Shown here: in pieces, positions 7,771 to 14,442 of the stretch
Numbering within the stretch: the first letter of the stretch is position 1
Layout: each line of letters begins with the position of its first letter
Notes under the pieces: model-generated
Database searches by the model: none
Seen by the model: the letters and a program-made list of their open reading frames with translations, nothing else
Told to the model about the DNA's origin: nothing
Virus record (IMG/VR): IMGVR_UViG_3300030104_001992
Coordinates: 1 to 30,193 of that record
Direction: 5' to 3' (one strand)
Length of the DNA: 30,193 nucleotides
DNA from: a virus
Position numbers and translations under genes: made by a program

Positions 7771-7799
7771 ATTATATCAAATTACCTTGTTTGTGTCAA
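7771..7799 (-). promoter_or_regulatory. Consensus sigma70-type promoter for gp61-nrdAB
   Basis: On the minus strand there is TTGACA (7799-7794), a spacer of exactly 17 bases, then TATAAT (7776-7771): a perfect match to both boxes. The predicted start is near 7764, about 15 bases before the gp61 ATG. The promoter sits inside the last codons of the upstream 124-residue gene. It would let host RNA polymerase with its housekeeping sigma factor express primase and NrdAB early, independent of the late island upstream. Confidence 0.85.
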
Positions 7800-8156
7800 C
7801 GTGGCAGGTCCAGATGCAAAATTGGTCATGAGTTTTTGACCTGGTACACTAACTAGGAAAGATATAACAGCAAGAGCACCAAAGATAGACCACATCTTCT
7901 TTTCCATTACTCGAAGACGATCATCTACCTTGCGAATATCTCTCTCACATCCTGCCTTAATCTCTTTAGTCGAACGATTGACTTCTCTATGAAGCGATTC
8001 AACTTTCTCGAATAATACGGCATCGATCCTGTCCTCTTTGTCTAACTTCTCATCATGGACAGCAAGAAGTTGCCCCATTTTAACGGAGTTATCTTGCAAA
8101 GATTGAACAACTTTTTCTAATCGTTCAAGGATGGCAGCGTTAACTCCTTCAGCCAT
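7782..8156 (-). CDS. Coiled-coil protein with C-terminal membrane anchor
   Basis: This 124-residue protein has a long charged helix (residues about 5-85) with heptad-like hydrophobics (LERLEKVVQSLQDNSVKMG, LFEKVESLHREVNRSTKEI). One hydrophobic segment follows (about 88-105, MWSIFGALAVISFLVSV), then a short polar tail. This layout resembles XhlA-type holin-associated proteins and other tail-anchored phage membrane proteins, but I cannot assign a family. It is the last gene of the late island, two bases after the 246-residue gene. Its 3' end carries the gp61 promoter. Confidence 0.7.
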   Translation of the reverse strand: MAEGVNAAILERLEKVVQSLQDNSVKMGQLLAVHDEKLDKEDRIDAVLFEKVESLHREVNRSTKEIKAGCERDIRKVDDRLRVMEKKMWSIFGALAVISFLVSVPGQKLMTNFASGPATLTQTR

Positions 8157-8158
8157 AG

Positions 8159-8899
8159 TTATTTACTGGAACTGCGAATAGCAAAGTCAAGAGCACTCTG
8201 ATAAGTAGAGGCATCTTTGTTTAATAGATACTGAAACTGGTTCTTGTGTGTATCATCTAGTTGACCATAGCAAGCAGCAATTCTCTTGGCAGAGAAATTA
8301 TCAAGGTTCTGTTCTGTTCCATCATCAAATTTAATCTTTGCGAATCCATGCTCTCCTGCTGGATTCAGTTCTGATGTTGCTACTTCCATAGCAACTTGGA
8401 TAACGTCATTATATGTTTCTACCATAATTTCACCTTCAGTTGGTTCATAAGAATTTTTTTGTGTTGTGGATCCTGCTTTCTTGGTCTGATCCGATGCTTT
8501 CTTTTTAAAGTCAGACATACGTGCTCTCATGAGTACGTTCATTTCATCAGACTTATCTTGCATACCTTTCTTTGCTTCAGCTCTCTTCTTCTGAAGTCCT
8601 TTTGATCTCTTAAGCTTCTTCATCTGATGAATCTGCTTTTGAGCACGTTCTGTTTCAGTAGGTGCCTTCTCTTGGATAGGTTCTACTTTAACTTCAAGTT
8701 CTTCCTTTTTCATTTTTCTTTTGTTAATACGAGAGAGCATAGTTTTAGCACCCTTTGTGCGTCCATCTACCTTATCATTATTTTTCTTATATTTGCGATG
8801 TGATTTAGTATTCACAAACACAAACGCTGGTGGCAGTGCTAGTCCAGAACCATCACCTGCCATCATTTCATTTATATTTGATTCAGTTGCTTCAGACAT
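8159..8899 (-). CDS. Hypothetical lysine-rich protein (246 aa)
   Basis: The N-terminal 30 residues are neutral (ending LALPPAFVFVN). Residues 30-150 are very rich in Lys/Arg/Glu and probably form extended helices (INKRKMKKEELEVKVEP, QKQIHQMKKLKRSKGLQKKR). The last 95 residues look like a compact domain (EGEIMVETYNDVIQVAMEVA ... FAKIKFDDGTEQNLDNFSAKRIAACYGQLDD). No known motif is seen. It overlaps the 118-residue gene by 28 bases. The charged layout and the late-gene neighbours suggest a scaffold or virion-associated protein, but that is inference. Confidence 0.7.
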   Translation of the reverse strand: MSEATESNINEMMAGDGSGLALPPAFVFVNTKSHRKYKKNNDKVDGRTKGAKTMLSRINKRKMKKEELEVKVEPIQEKAPTETERAQKQIHQMKKLKRSKGLQKKRAEAKKGMQDKSDEMNVLMRARMSDFKKKASDQTKKAGSTTQKNSYEPTEGEIMVETYNDVIQVAMEVATSELNPAGEHGFAKIKFDDGTEQNLDNFSAKRIAACYGQLDDTHKNQFQYLLNKDASTYQSALDFAIRSSSK

Positions 8900-9228
8900 T
8901 CTTGATCAATATCCTTATTCAGGGAATCGGGTAAACGGTTTAATGCCAGCATGAATGCTTTCAGTGCTGGCCAGTGCGTTGCCTCTATCTTATAAAAGAG
9001 TAGAGGTGTAGCAGCGTCATCAAAAACATTATACATCACGATAATATGATTTAAAATCAGATGCGTCTTCAACTCATTGTGAGTTTCATAACGACGAAAT
9101 AATCTTTTGATATACTTAATTTTATTTAGATCCTTTTCAAAATCCTCATAAGTAACAGAGTTTGGATTATCATAATTTTTAATCGCAAACATGACCCAGT
9201 TATTGGGATTCAACTCATCAAAATTCAT
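8872..9228 (-). CDS. Hypothetical protein (118 aa)
   Basis: Residues 1-118 look like a soluble alpha-helical protein: MNFDELNPNNWVMFAIKNYD, then a basic helix (LNKIKYIKRLFRRYETHNEL) and a conserved-looking hydrophobic core (LKTHLILNHIIVMYNVF). I believe proteins of this pattern recur in T4-like marine phages, but I cannot name a function. It starts seven bases after the Ig-domain gene, so it probably shares that late transcript. Confidence 0.75.
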   Translation of the reverse strand: MNFDELNPNNWVMFAIKNYDNPNSVTYEDFEKDLNKIKYIKRLFRRYETHNELKTHLILNHIIVMYNVFDDAATPLLFYKIEATHWPALKAFMLALNRLPDSLNKDIDQECLKQLNQI

Positions 9229-9235
9229 TTACATA

Positions 9236-9796
9236 TTAAGTAACGGTTAGTGTAGCCTCATCAGACATTACGGTAACAGCACCTTGTGAGGTACCAACTC
9301 TACATCTGTACTTGCCACCATCATCTCCAGCAACAACTGCTGCAGTCTCATAAGAAGCACTAGTTGCACCTGAAATGTCAACTTGATTAAGTTGCCACTG
9401 ATAGGTTTTTGTACCAGCACCAGTAACTGTAGTTGCAACTGTGAAGGTTGCTGTGTTGGATTCATTCGCTTCAACACTAGCATTTTGTGGTTGAGTATCA
9501 ATTGCTACTGAAGATGCTGCATCTCCTGCAATTGTATCATCTGCTTGTGTTTCAGTTGTGTCTGGGTTAGCAATAGTAACCAGCATTTCTGCTTTATGAC
9601 GTGTGTTTCCACCTGAATCGGTGAAGGTGTAGTATGACCACCATCCAGGAGCATTAATACCACGAGCTTTATTTTGTGCTAGTGCTGCTTCTGTGTTATC
9701 AACAAAGACTACAGTCTTTGCTTGTGATGAATTATCAAGACCAATTCCTGCTTTCGCTTTATTGGCATTGCTATCAGTTCTTCCGTATAAAGACAT
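9236..9796 (-). CDS. Virion structural protein with Ig-like domain
   Basis: The 186-residue protein has two parts. Residues 1-95 begin MSLYGRTDSNANKAKAG and contain NKARGINAPGWWSYYTFTDS, a module I associate with marine myovirus structural proteins. Residues about 95-186 form an immunoglobulin-like domain: IDTQPQNASVEANESNTATF, TYQWQLNQ (core Trp), GGKYRCRVGT (Y-x-C motif) and DEATLTV at the end. Ig domains on phage decoration proteins probably bind cell-surface or environmental glycans. A perfect T4 late promoter lies 33 bases upstream, with GGAGA as the ribosome site. Synthesis late in infection fits a capsid or tail decoration role. Confidence 0.85.
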   Translation of the reverse strand: MSLYGRTDSNANKAKAGIGLDNSSQAKTVVFVDNTEAALAQNKARGINAPGWWSYYTFTDSGGNTRHKAEMLVTIANPDTTETQADDTIAGDAASSVAIDTQPQNASVEANESNTATFTVATTVTGAGTKTYQWQLNQVDISGATSASYETAAVVAGDDGGKYRCRVGTSQGAVTVMSDEATLTVT

Positions 9797-9828
9797 GGTA
9801 TCTCCAACAATTACTCTGTGCTAACAAT

Positions 9829-9836
9829 TATTTATA
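9829..9836 (-). promoter_or_regulatory. T4-type late promoter TATAAATA
   Basis: On the minus strand the octamer TATAAATA, the T4 late promoter consensus recognised by the gp55 sigma factor with gp33/gp45, lies 33 bases before the ATG of the Ig-domain protein and just after the lipase stop. This is in one of the few real gaps (9797-9848). The RBS TGGAGATACC follows. Placement before a structural gene supports function. Confidence 0.75.
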
Positions 9837-9848
9837 CTGCTCCCAAAC

Positions 9849-10442
9849 TCATGAATAGTACTTCACTGCAGCATCATAGTAGTCACCTATGTTATGATCA
9901 GCAACACCATCAAATCTGGTATCGTTCTCATCATCTAATTTAACAACTGGATGAGTGTGTACATAGCCAGCAAGCCAAGGAGGAGTCCCTGGAACAATGT
10001 CATCACCATGCACAAACCGAAGATGTTCAAGATCTTTAATCCTCTTTCTTAACTTACGTCCACCTGGTCTGGGTGATCCAGCAGTTACTAATGCAATATT
10101 TGTATTGCCTGACTCCCATAATAAGTCTGCAATTAATGTTGCGGTTGCTCCACCAAGAGAGTGACCTGCTATAACAAGTTTTCTCTCTGGATTCAATCCC
10201 TCGTATGCTACCACTAGTTCTGCTAGTGTCCTGTTAGCATTGTTCTTGAATCCTCTGTGACAATCGTCACGTTTAATAAGAAACTTTAGATTAGTAATCC
10301 AATCTGTTGTTTCATTTGTTCCTTCTACTGCAAGAATGGTATGTCCTGCAATCTTCCTGCTTACTAGAAAATCTTTTTCATTAGGATAAACATCCCTACA
10401 ACACTTAAGTGCCTCAAGGATAACCTCCTTTGGTAATGTCAT
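9849..10442 (-). CDS. Class 3 lipase-like alpha/beta hydrolase
   Basis: This 197-residue protein matches lipase class 3 (PF01764-type). VEGTNETTDWITN is the oxyanion region, HRGF follows at about 62-65, and AGHSLGGATATLIA is the nucleophile elbow with Ser95. TAGSPRPG, FVHGDDIVPGTP (Asp147 or 148) and DHNIGDYY (His183) complete the triad. Such enzymes cleave ester bonds of acylglycerols or other lipids. There is no signal peptide, so it either acts in the cytoplasm on host membranes or storage lipids, or is carried by the virion. It sits between late-type genes, behind a late-promoter-like element and a hairpin. The domain call is secure; the substrate is unknown. Confidence 0.9.
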   Translation of the reverse strand: MTLPKEVILEALKCCRDVYPNEKDFLVSRKIAGHTILAVEGTNETTDWITNLKFLIKRDDCHRGFKNNANRTLAELVVAYEGLNPERKLVIAGHSLGGATATLIADLLWESGNTNIALVTAGSPRPGGRKLRKRIKDLEHLRFVHGDDIVPGTPPWLAGYVHTHPVVKLDDENDTRFDGVADHNIGDYYDAAVKYYS

Positions 10443-10446
10443 TTAA

Positions 10447-10467
10447 AAATAGCAACTGTCGCTATTT
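10447..10467 (-). terminator. Weak hairpin/T-run terminator before the lipase gene
   Basis: On the minus strand AAATAGC pairs with GCTATTT across a 7-base loop and is followed by further Ts (GCTATTTTT). The stem has only two G-C pairs, so it is weak. It overlaps the stop of the 164-residue gene and lies five bases before the lipase ATG. A late-promoter-like ACTAAATA overlaps its 5' arm. Confidence 0.4.
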
Positions 10468-10470
10468 AGT
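10463..10470 (-). promoter_or_regulatory. Possible late promoter ACTAAATA
   Basis: ACTAAATA on the minus strand differs from TATAAATA at two positions. It stands 21 bases before the lipase ATG, similar in spacing to the TATAAATA sites at 9829 and 11761. It overlaps the 3' end of the preceding gene and the 5' arm of a hairpin. The call rests on position and resemblance only. Confidence 0.4.
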
Positions 10471-10960
10471 ATGTTTTCTTAACAGGCTTGTCATCTTTTT
10501 GAGATTTTATAGCCTTTAGTAAGTATTTCTTATTACTTTTCTTATTCTTTTTATCACGTCCACCGTCCTCAATGTCAGGCATAATCTCAATACTTGCCTT
10601 GCTATTCTTTTTTACTTCCTCATTCTTCACACAGTTATCAACTGTCTTACCACCTTTCTTTTTAGTACCACGTTGACTATATCCTTTCCAACATGCCTTA
10701 CCATCTAAACCCTTTTTCTTTTCTGATACTACTTCTTGATTCTTTTCAACATTAATATAATGCTCGTGGTATTCCCTGACTAGAACTTCTAAATTTTCAA
10801 CAGAAACATTCTTAACAAGTCTATCTGAAAATAGCACATCATAATGTGTGATGTTACCATTCTCATCAAGAGTATGCATTTCTTTAATGCAATCTCCTAC
10901 ACCATACTCTTCGTGTTTTACTTTAGATGAGCAATCATGTCCAACCTTCTTCTTGCCCAC
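10466..10960 (-). CDS. Hypothetical Cys/Lys-rich protein, late island
   Basis: This 164-residue protein has two recognisable segments. Residues 5-65 (VGHDCSSKVKHEEYGVGDCI ... HYDVLFSDRLVKNVSVENLE) look like a small beta-barrel with two Cys. Residues 87-111 hold ACWKGYSQRGTKKKGGK plus VDNC, a short Cys/Gly/Lys motif I have seen at the ends of marine myovirus proteins. The tail is extremely lysine-rich. The best frame starts with GTG at 10960; the nearby ATG at 10965 is out of frame. Start lies six bases after the upstream gene's stop. Function is unknown; a head or tail assembly role is inferred from neighbours. Confidence 0.7.
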   Translation of the reverse strand: MGKKKVGHDCSSKVKHEEYGVGDCIKEMHTLDENGNITHYDVLFSDRLVKNVSVENLEVLVREYHEHYINVEKNQEVVSEKKKGLDGKACWKGYSQRGTKKKGGKTVDNCVKNEEVKKNSKASIEIMPDIEDGGRDKKNKKSNKKYLLKAIKSQKDDKPVKKTY

Positions 10961-10965
10961 CCCAT

Positions 10966-11733
10966 CTACTTTTTTGCTTTCTTACCCATTGCTTTTTTGA
11001 TTGCCTTATCTTTGGAACCAAAGTACTCATCCTTACCACTCTCTACCTTACCATCTCCATCATAATCCTTTGCTGCTTTCTTTTCTTGTAATCTTTTACT
11101 ATACTTAAACAGTCTCTGTGTAGTAGTCTCTGTTCTCTCTTTTAAATCTGATAGTTTAGCACCACGTACATGATACTTTGATTCAGTTAGTTCACCAAGA
11201 ATTTCTAATGCTTCGTTAACTACATCCCACTGATAGGTCTCTACTTCTTCTTTAGTTGCTTTACATTCTTTTGTTACATGGTCTTTTGAACCACATTTCT
11301 TACAACACTCTTCTTTCTCAACAACATGTTCTACTTCTTCTGCAGCAACCTTGGTTACATCTCTAATAGCAGCACCATGAGACTGCTTAACACCAGCACC
11401 AATACGTAAATTTGTAGCAGGATCAGGTAGTCCAGCATTTGCTTTTGGATCTTTGATTGTGAAGTTATCTTCACCACCTTTCTTCTGTAGTTCAGGGATA
11501 GATGTTGACTCATCCTTCTCAACTGCAGGAACCTTACCAATAGGGGTCTCAAATTCTCCACCACCTTCACCACTACCTTGCTTCTGCTCGGCAGGAATTC
11601 CATCCTCGGCAAGAGCAATTGGTTCGGATTGCTGGAAACCTGTTCCACCCATCCACTTGGAGTACGATTCGATCAGTGCTTTCGAATACTCATCATTGTG
11701 TTGAACACTGTTGACTGGTTTTTGCCTTTCCAT
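10966..11733 (-). CDS. Zinc-knuckle and EF-hand-like late protein
   Basis: The 255-residue protein starts with a polar, probably disordered region (1-140). It then shows a perfect retroviral-type CCHC zinc knuckle, C144-x2-C147-x4-H152-x4-C157 (CKKCGSKDHVTKEC). A helix (VNEALEILGELTESKYHVRG) and a basic segment follow. At 223-236 there is a DYDGDGKVESGKDEY calcium-loop-like motif, then a KKAMGKKAKK tail. Zinc knuckles usually bind single-stranded nucleic acid; the DxDxDG tail occurs in marine phage structural proteins. A TATAAATA late promoter lies 28 bases before the ATG, inside the upstream gene. The exact role is unknown. Confidence 0.75.
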   Translation of the reverse strand: MERQKPVNSVQHNDEYSKALIESYSKWMGGTGFQQSEPIALAEDGIPAEQKQGSGEGGGEFETPIGKVPAVEKDESTSIPELQKKGGEDNFTIKDPKANAGLPDPATNLRIGAGVKQSHGAAIRDVTKVAAEEVEHVVEKEECCKKCGSKDHVTKECKATKEEVETYQWDVVNEALEILGELTESKYHVRGAKLSDLKERTETTTQRLFKYSKRLQEKKAAKDYDGDGKVESGKDEYFGSKDKAIKKAMGKKAKK

Positions 11734-11983
11734 GTGTGAAGATAGTACTTTTTCTTTCTTTATTTATACTCTCATCGTAATTGATGAGTCTAATATCCTT
11801 TATCCATGCACGAAACATCTGTCCATGCTCTGAAATAGCAATAACATAGTTACCACCCTTCCTTTTTATAACTCCTTTGTCTCCTGTATTAGAATTCATT
11901 ATATGATCACCTTCAGAGAAAACTTCAGTCTGTCTAACCTGTTGACGAAGTGCTTGTTCTCTTATCTTTTTAAAATTTTTCAT
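11693..11983 (-). CDS. Small SH3-like-barrel hypothetical protein (96 aa)
   Basis: I choose the ATG at 11983 (MKNFKKIREQALRQQVRQ), four bases after the upstream stop (TAATATG); a start at 12022 would overlap that gene. After a basic helix comes FSEGDHIMNSNTGDKGVIKR, GGNYVIAISEHG and MFRAWIKDIRLI. This fits a small KOW/SH3-like barrel, a pattern I associate with proteins encoded in cyanophage head/tail regions. Its last 41 bases overlap the start of the zinc-knuckle gene and it contains that gene's late promoter. Function is unknown. Confidence 0.7.
   Translation of the reverse strand: MKNFKKIREQALRQQVRQTEVFSEGDHIMNSNTGDKGVIKRKGGNYVIAISEHGQMFRAWIKDIRLINYDESINKERKSTIFTHGKAKTSQQCSTQ
11761..11768 (-). 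promoter_or_regulatory. T4-type late promoter TATAAATA
   Basis: A perfect TATAAATA on the minus strand lies 28 bases upstream of the ATG of the zinc-knuckle protein, followed by an A-rich leader. It is inside the end of the preceding coding region, so transcription could start independently of the cassette upstream. Same motif and spacing class as at 9829. Confidence 0.7.
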
Positions 11984-11984
11984 A

Positions 11985-12317
11985 TTATCCTGGTTTTGAA
12001 TCGTGCCATTCTTCAGACCCACCTAATCGTTCAGATCCCCCTACGGCAAAAGGATTATACTTTGCTGTAGCAATTCTATATGCTTTCTCATGCATGGTCA
12101 CTACCTCTTCAGCACTCTTCTCATAGTCAGGTGTGTACTCATGACGTGAAGCATAGTTATCTGCTATCTCCTCTTCAGGTCTTGGGTTATCATCAAACCA
12201 ATGATCGTATGGAATTTCTGCTTTCTTTTCTGGAGCAAAAGGATCTTTAGTTAGATCAAAAAATTTAGACAAACGTTTAATGTTTGCCTCTATAATAAGT
12301 TTTGGATTAATATTCAT
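11985..12317 (-). CDS. Hypothetical protein (110 aa)
   Basis: This 110-residue acidic protein has an N-terminal helix (IIEANIKRLSKFFDL), an aromatic/proline segment (EIPYDHWFDDNPRPEEEIAD) and a helix ending in TAKYNPFAVGG. The ATG directly abuts the stop of the DUF6321-like gene (TAAATG). No motif or membrane segment is recognised. It appears to be the penultimate gene of the coupled series that begins at 15965. Confidence 0.7.
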   Translation of the reverse strand: MNINPKLIIEANIKRLSKFFDLTKDPFAPEKKAEIPYDHWFDDNPRPEEEIADNYASRHEYTPDYEKSAEEVVTMHEKAYRIATAKYNPFAVGGSERLGGSEEWHDSKPG

Positions 12318-12680
12318 TTAACACTTCCACTTTCGTAATGCGAGTGCTTTGCGAGTTGGTTTACCATCTTTTTTCATTGGTCCTTTAACACCACTCATTC
12401 TAGCACAGAATGATTTCTTTCTGGGACCACCTTCTGGTTGTGGTCTCTTCAAATCACTACCAGGATTCTCACGTTCATAAGACTTACGTCCCTTCTCGTT
12501 CAAACCACCTTCTTTATTCTTACCTTCCTTGCGTTGCCAAGCACTTTCAACTTTAAGAGTCTCTGGATAATCCTTATCACCTTTCTTTGCTTTAGGTTCA
12601 CCACGCTTTCTTTTAGCATGGATGTTATCCCACAATCCTCTTTTCTTACCTTCAGATACGAACTCTCGGAATGTTTTCAT
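12318..12680 (-). CDS. DUF6321-like basic protein
   Basis: This very basic 120-residue protein begins MKTFREFVSEGKKRG. Its C-terminal half is a highly patterned block: ESAWQRKEGKNKEGGLNEKG, SYERENPGSDLKRP, KKSFCARMSGVKG and GKPTRKALALRKWKC. I recognise this as the DUF6321 signature found in many marine phages; its function is not known. Net positive charge and two Cys suggest nucleic-acid or protein binding. It overlaps the nucleotidyltransferase gene by four bases (ATGA) and is thus coupled to it. Confidence 0.8.
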   Translation of the reverse strand: MKTFREFVSEGKKRGLWDNIHAKRKRGEPKAKKGDKDYPETLKVESAWQRKEGKNKEGGLNEKGRKSYERENPGSDLKRPQPEGGPRKKSFCARMSGVKGPMKKDGKPTRKALALRKWKC

Positions 12681-13249
12681 TTGAATTTTATAGGTAATCG
12701 TTGTTTAATTTCTTCCATTAAAGATTTGCAATCTGGATCTTTTAATGATGTTGGAATACCTTTCCTAAAAGTTTTAAAGTCACCAGCAAATGCTGCTCTT
12801 CTCATTTTAGTACCAGATATAGCAAACGTGTCACCATCTGCATCTCTACTACCAGAAGATACTATTTCAATCTTCCTAAAGTGGAAGTCCTTTCCTTCTC
12901 CATTGTATTTATGGAGGAATCCCATAGCATTAACCCTATCAGATCCTACAAGATAGATAACCTCATCATACCCTGCCATCATTAAATCTTGCATGATAGA
13001 AACAGGATCTCTTGGTCCACTAAAGATATGTCCCTTGTGTTCAGGGAACATTTTAACCATGTAATTATACTTTATATCTGGTGGTAATGGGTTAGTTCCT
13101 TTAGTGTCTACACTTTGTGAAATATAAATTCGATAGTCATGACCTCCAGCAGCACGTTTAACACCAGCAAAGTTCTCCTTATGTCCTGTAGTAGGTGGTT
13201 GGAACCTACCAAAGGTAACGTAACATTTTTTGCATATTAATCCTGACAT
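12677..13249 (-). CDS. HxGH-type nucleotidyltransferase
   Basis: This 190-residue protein has the two signatures of the cytidylyltransferase/NMN adenylyltransferase superfamily. FGRFQPPTTGHKEN (residues 13-26) holds the (T/H)xGH ATP-binding motif, and ISGTKMRRA (145-152) matches the ISSTxxR motif. Between them a Rossmann-like fold is visible (DEVIYLVGSDRV). The family joins NTPs to small phosphates such as NMN, phosphopantetheine or phosphocholine. N-terminal CKKC (residues 6-9) is unusual. Its start overlaps the stop of the ligase-like gene by one base and its stop overlaps the DUF6321-like start. The exact substrate cannot be read from sequence. Confidence 0.85.
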   Translation of the reverse strand: MSGLICKKCYVTFGRFQPPTTGHKENFAGVKRAAGGHDYRIYISQSVDTKGTNPLPPDIKYNYMVKMFPEHKGHIFSGPRDPVSIMQDLMMAGYDEVIYLVGSDRVNAMGFLHKYNGEGKDFHFRKIEIVSSGSRDADGDTFAISGTKMRRAAFAGDFKTFRKGIPTSLKDPDCKSLMEEIKQRLPIKFK

Positions 13250-14442
13250 TACCAGTCCTTTGATACTGTGAAATTATTATAAGCAAACTCAAGACGATTA
13301 ACAAACTTAATCATATCACCATCTTTGTGCAAAACATAACCTTCTGGTCCAGTTACTTTATATCCCTTTTCAGTTTTAATAAATGTCTTGAAGGTTTCAA
13401 GATGATCTAACTTATCTATAACCATCTGCTTAACGTGTTGAATCTCTTTGTAAAGAGAAAGCATTGCTGTAAACTTTGTCTTATTATCTTGTAGATAATT
13501 CTCACTATCGTATACTAACTTCCTTTTTTCTGCTTTATTTTTAGGAGTCTTGATAGCATCAAGCATCTTGGCAGTTTTTAAATGATAGAAATTTGTAAGG
13601 TTATCTAATGCATGATCAACATTACCTATACTACGAGCATTTCTAATCTCACTATTAAAGAACTGTTTTATATAAGATGATACATGCCACTTAAGATCAC
13701 CCTTTGTACCAGAAAATTTAACCAACTCATCAAGGAAGTCTCCACATATCTTACACATACTTTCAATCTTTGATACATGAGCATCGAATGTTTTTTCCTC
13801 ACTAGAAGACAACCCAACACGATCCATTGGAGTATCATTTTTAATTACTAAAGCATCTTTAGATCCAGTAACATCAGCACCAGCTTTTGCTTGCATTGAT
13901 TCAAGTTCATCACCTGTGTAATGAGTATGAAACACTACACCAATCTTTGCAGTACCTGCTGCCTTACCAATAGAATGATCTACTGGAATTGCATATGTAA
14001 TAGTGTTAGGTTTGAATGTATAAAGTAATTCACCATTGATAGTTTCTTTTTTTAATGTACTATCAGTGAACATAAGATCACCCTGAACTACTCCTTCAAT
14101 ATCTAATTCTTTAAAATAACGAAGAGAAAATTTAAGTTTTTCTGCAAGGTCTCCTTGATAATATTTGTCAATACCTTTTTCACTGTAACATACTTTAGGA
14201 TCGTTCTTATTGAATACAGATTTAGTTCCAACAAAGAACATACCAGAAAGAGGGTGTTTTCCACAGATAACAGCAGGTGCTCCATCCCATTTGGTTTGCA
14301 TGAAACCATCATTATCCTGTTGACCTAACATCTTACGAAGTTCTTTTAAAAAAGAGACAGCAGCTTTACAACCATCAACTCCATAGTTGAGCATCTCATC
14401 CTCAAGGTGTTCTAAATGTTTTAACTGTGTTACGTTTGCCAT
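13249..14442 (-). CDS. Ligase-like nucleotidyltransferase (DUF6267-like)
   Basis: In this 397-residue protein, FMQTKWDGAPAVICG (residues 47-61) carries K51-W-D-G, matching motif I (KxDG) of covalent nucleotidyltransferases such as DNA/RNA ligases. Further candidates are VGTKSVFNK (71-79), IEGVVQGDLMF (115-125, resembling motif III) and YTFKPNTITYAIPV (141-154, with K144). The rest is helical and charged. I think it falls in DUF6267, a phage family of uncharacterised function. If the motifs are real it would form a lysyl-NMP intermediate and either join nucleic-acid ends or modify a substrate. Its ATG shares one base with the stop of the 507-residue gene (TAATG), and its stop couples to the HxGH transferase. 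Confidence 0.7.
   Translation of the reverse strand: MANVTQLKHLEHLEDEMLNYGVDGCKAAVSFLKELRKMLGQQDNDGFMQTKWDGAPAVICGKHPLSGMFFVGTKSVFNKNDPKVCYSEKGIDKYYQGDLAEKLKFSLRYFKELDIEGVVQGDLMFTDSTLKKETINGELLYTFKPNTITYAIPVDHSIGKAAGTAKIGVVFHTHYTGDELESMQAKAGADVTGSKDALVIKNDTPMDRVGLSSSEEKTFDAHVSKIESMCKICGDFLDELVKFSGTKGDLKWHVSSYIKQFFNSEIRNARSIGNVDHALDNLTNFYHLKTAKMLDAIKTPKNKAEKRKLVYDSENYLQDNKTKFTAMLSLYKEIQHVKQMVIDKLDHLETFKTFIKTEKGYKVTGPEGYVLHKDGDMIKFVNRLEFAYNNFTVSKDW

Noticed and set aside
12438-12956. 172-codon open frame on the plus strand
   Set aside because: It lies antisense across the DUF6321-like and nucleotidyltransferase genes, both with recognisable motifs. Its product is a low-complexity Leu/Phe/Ser-rich shadow.
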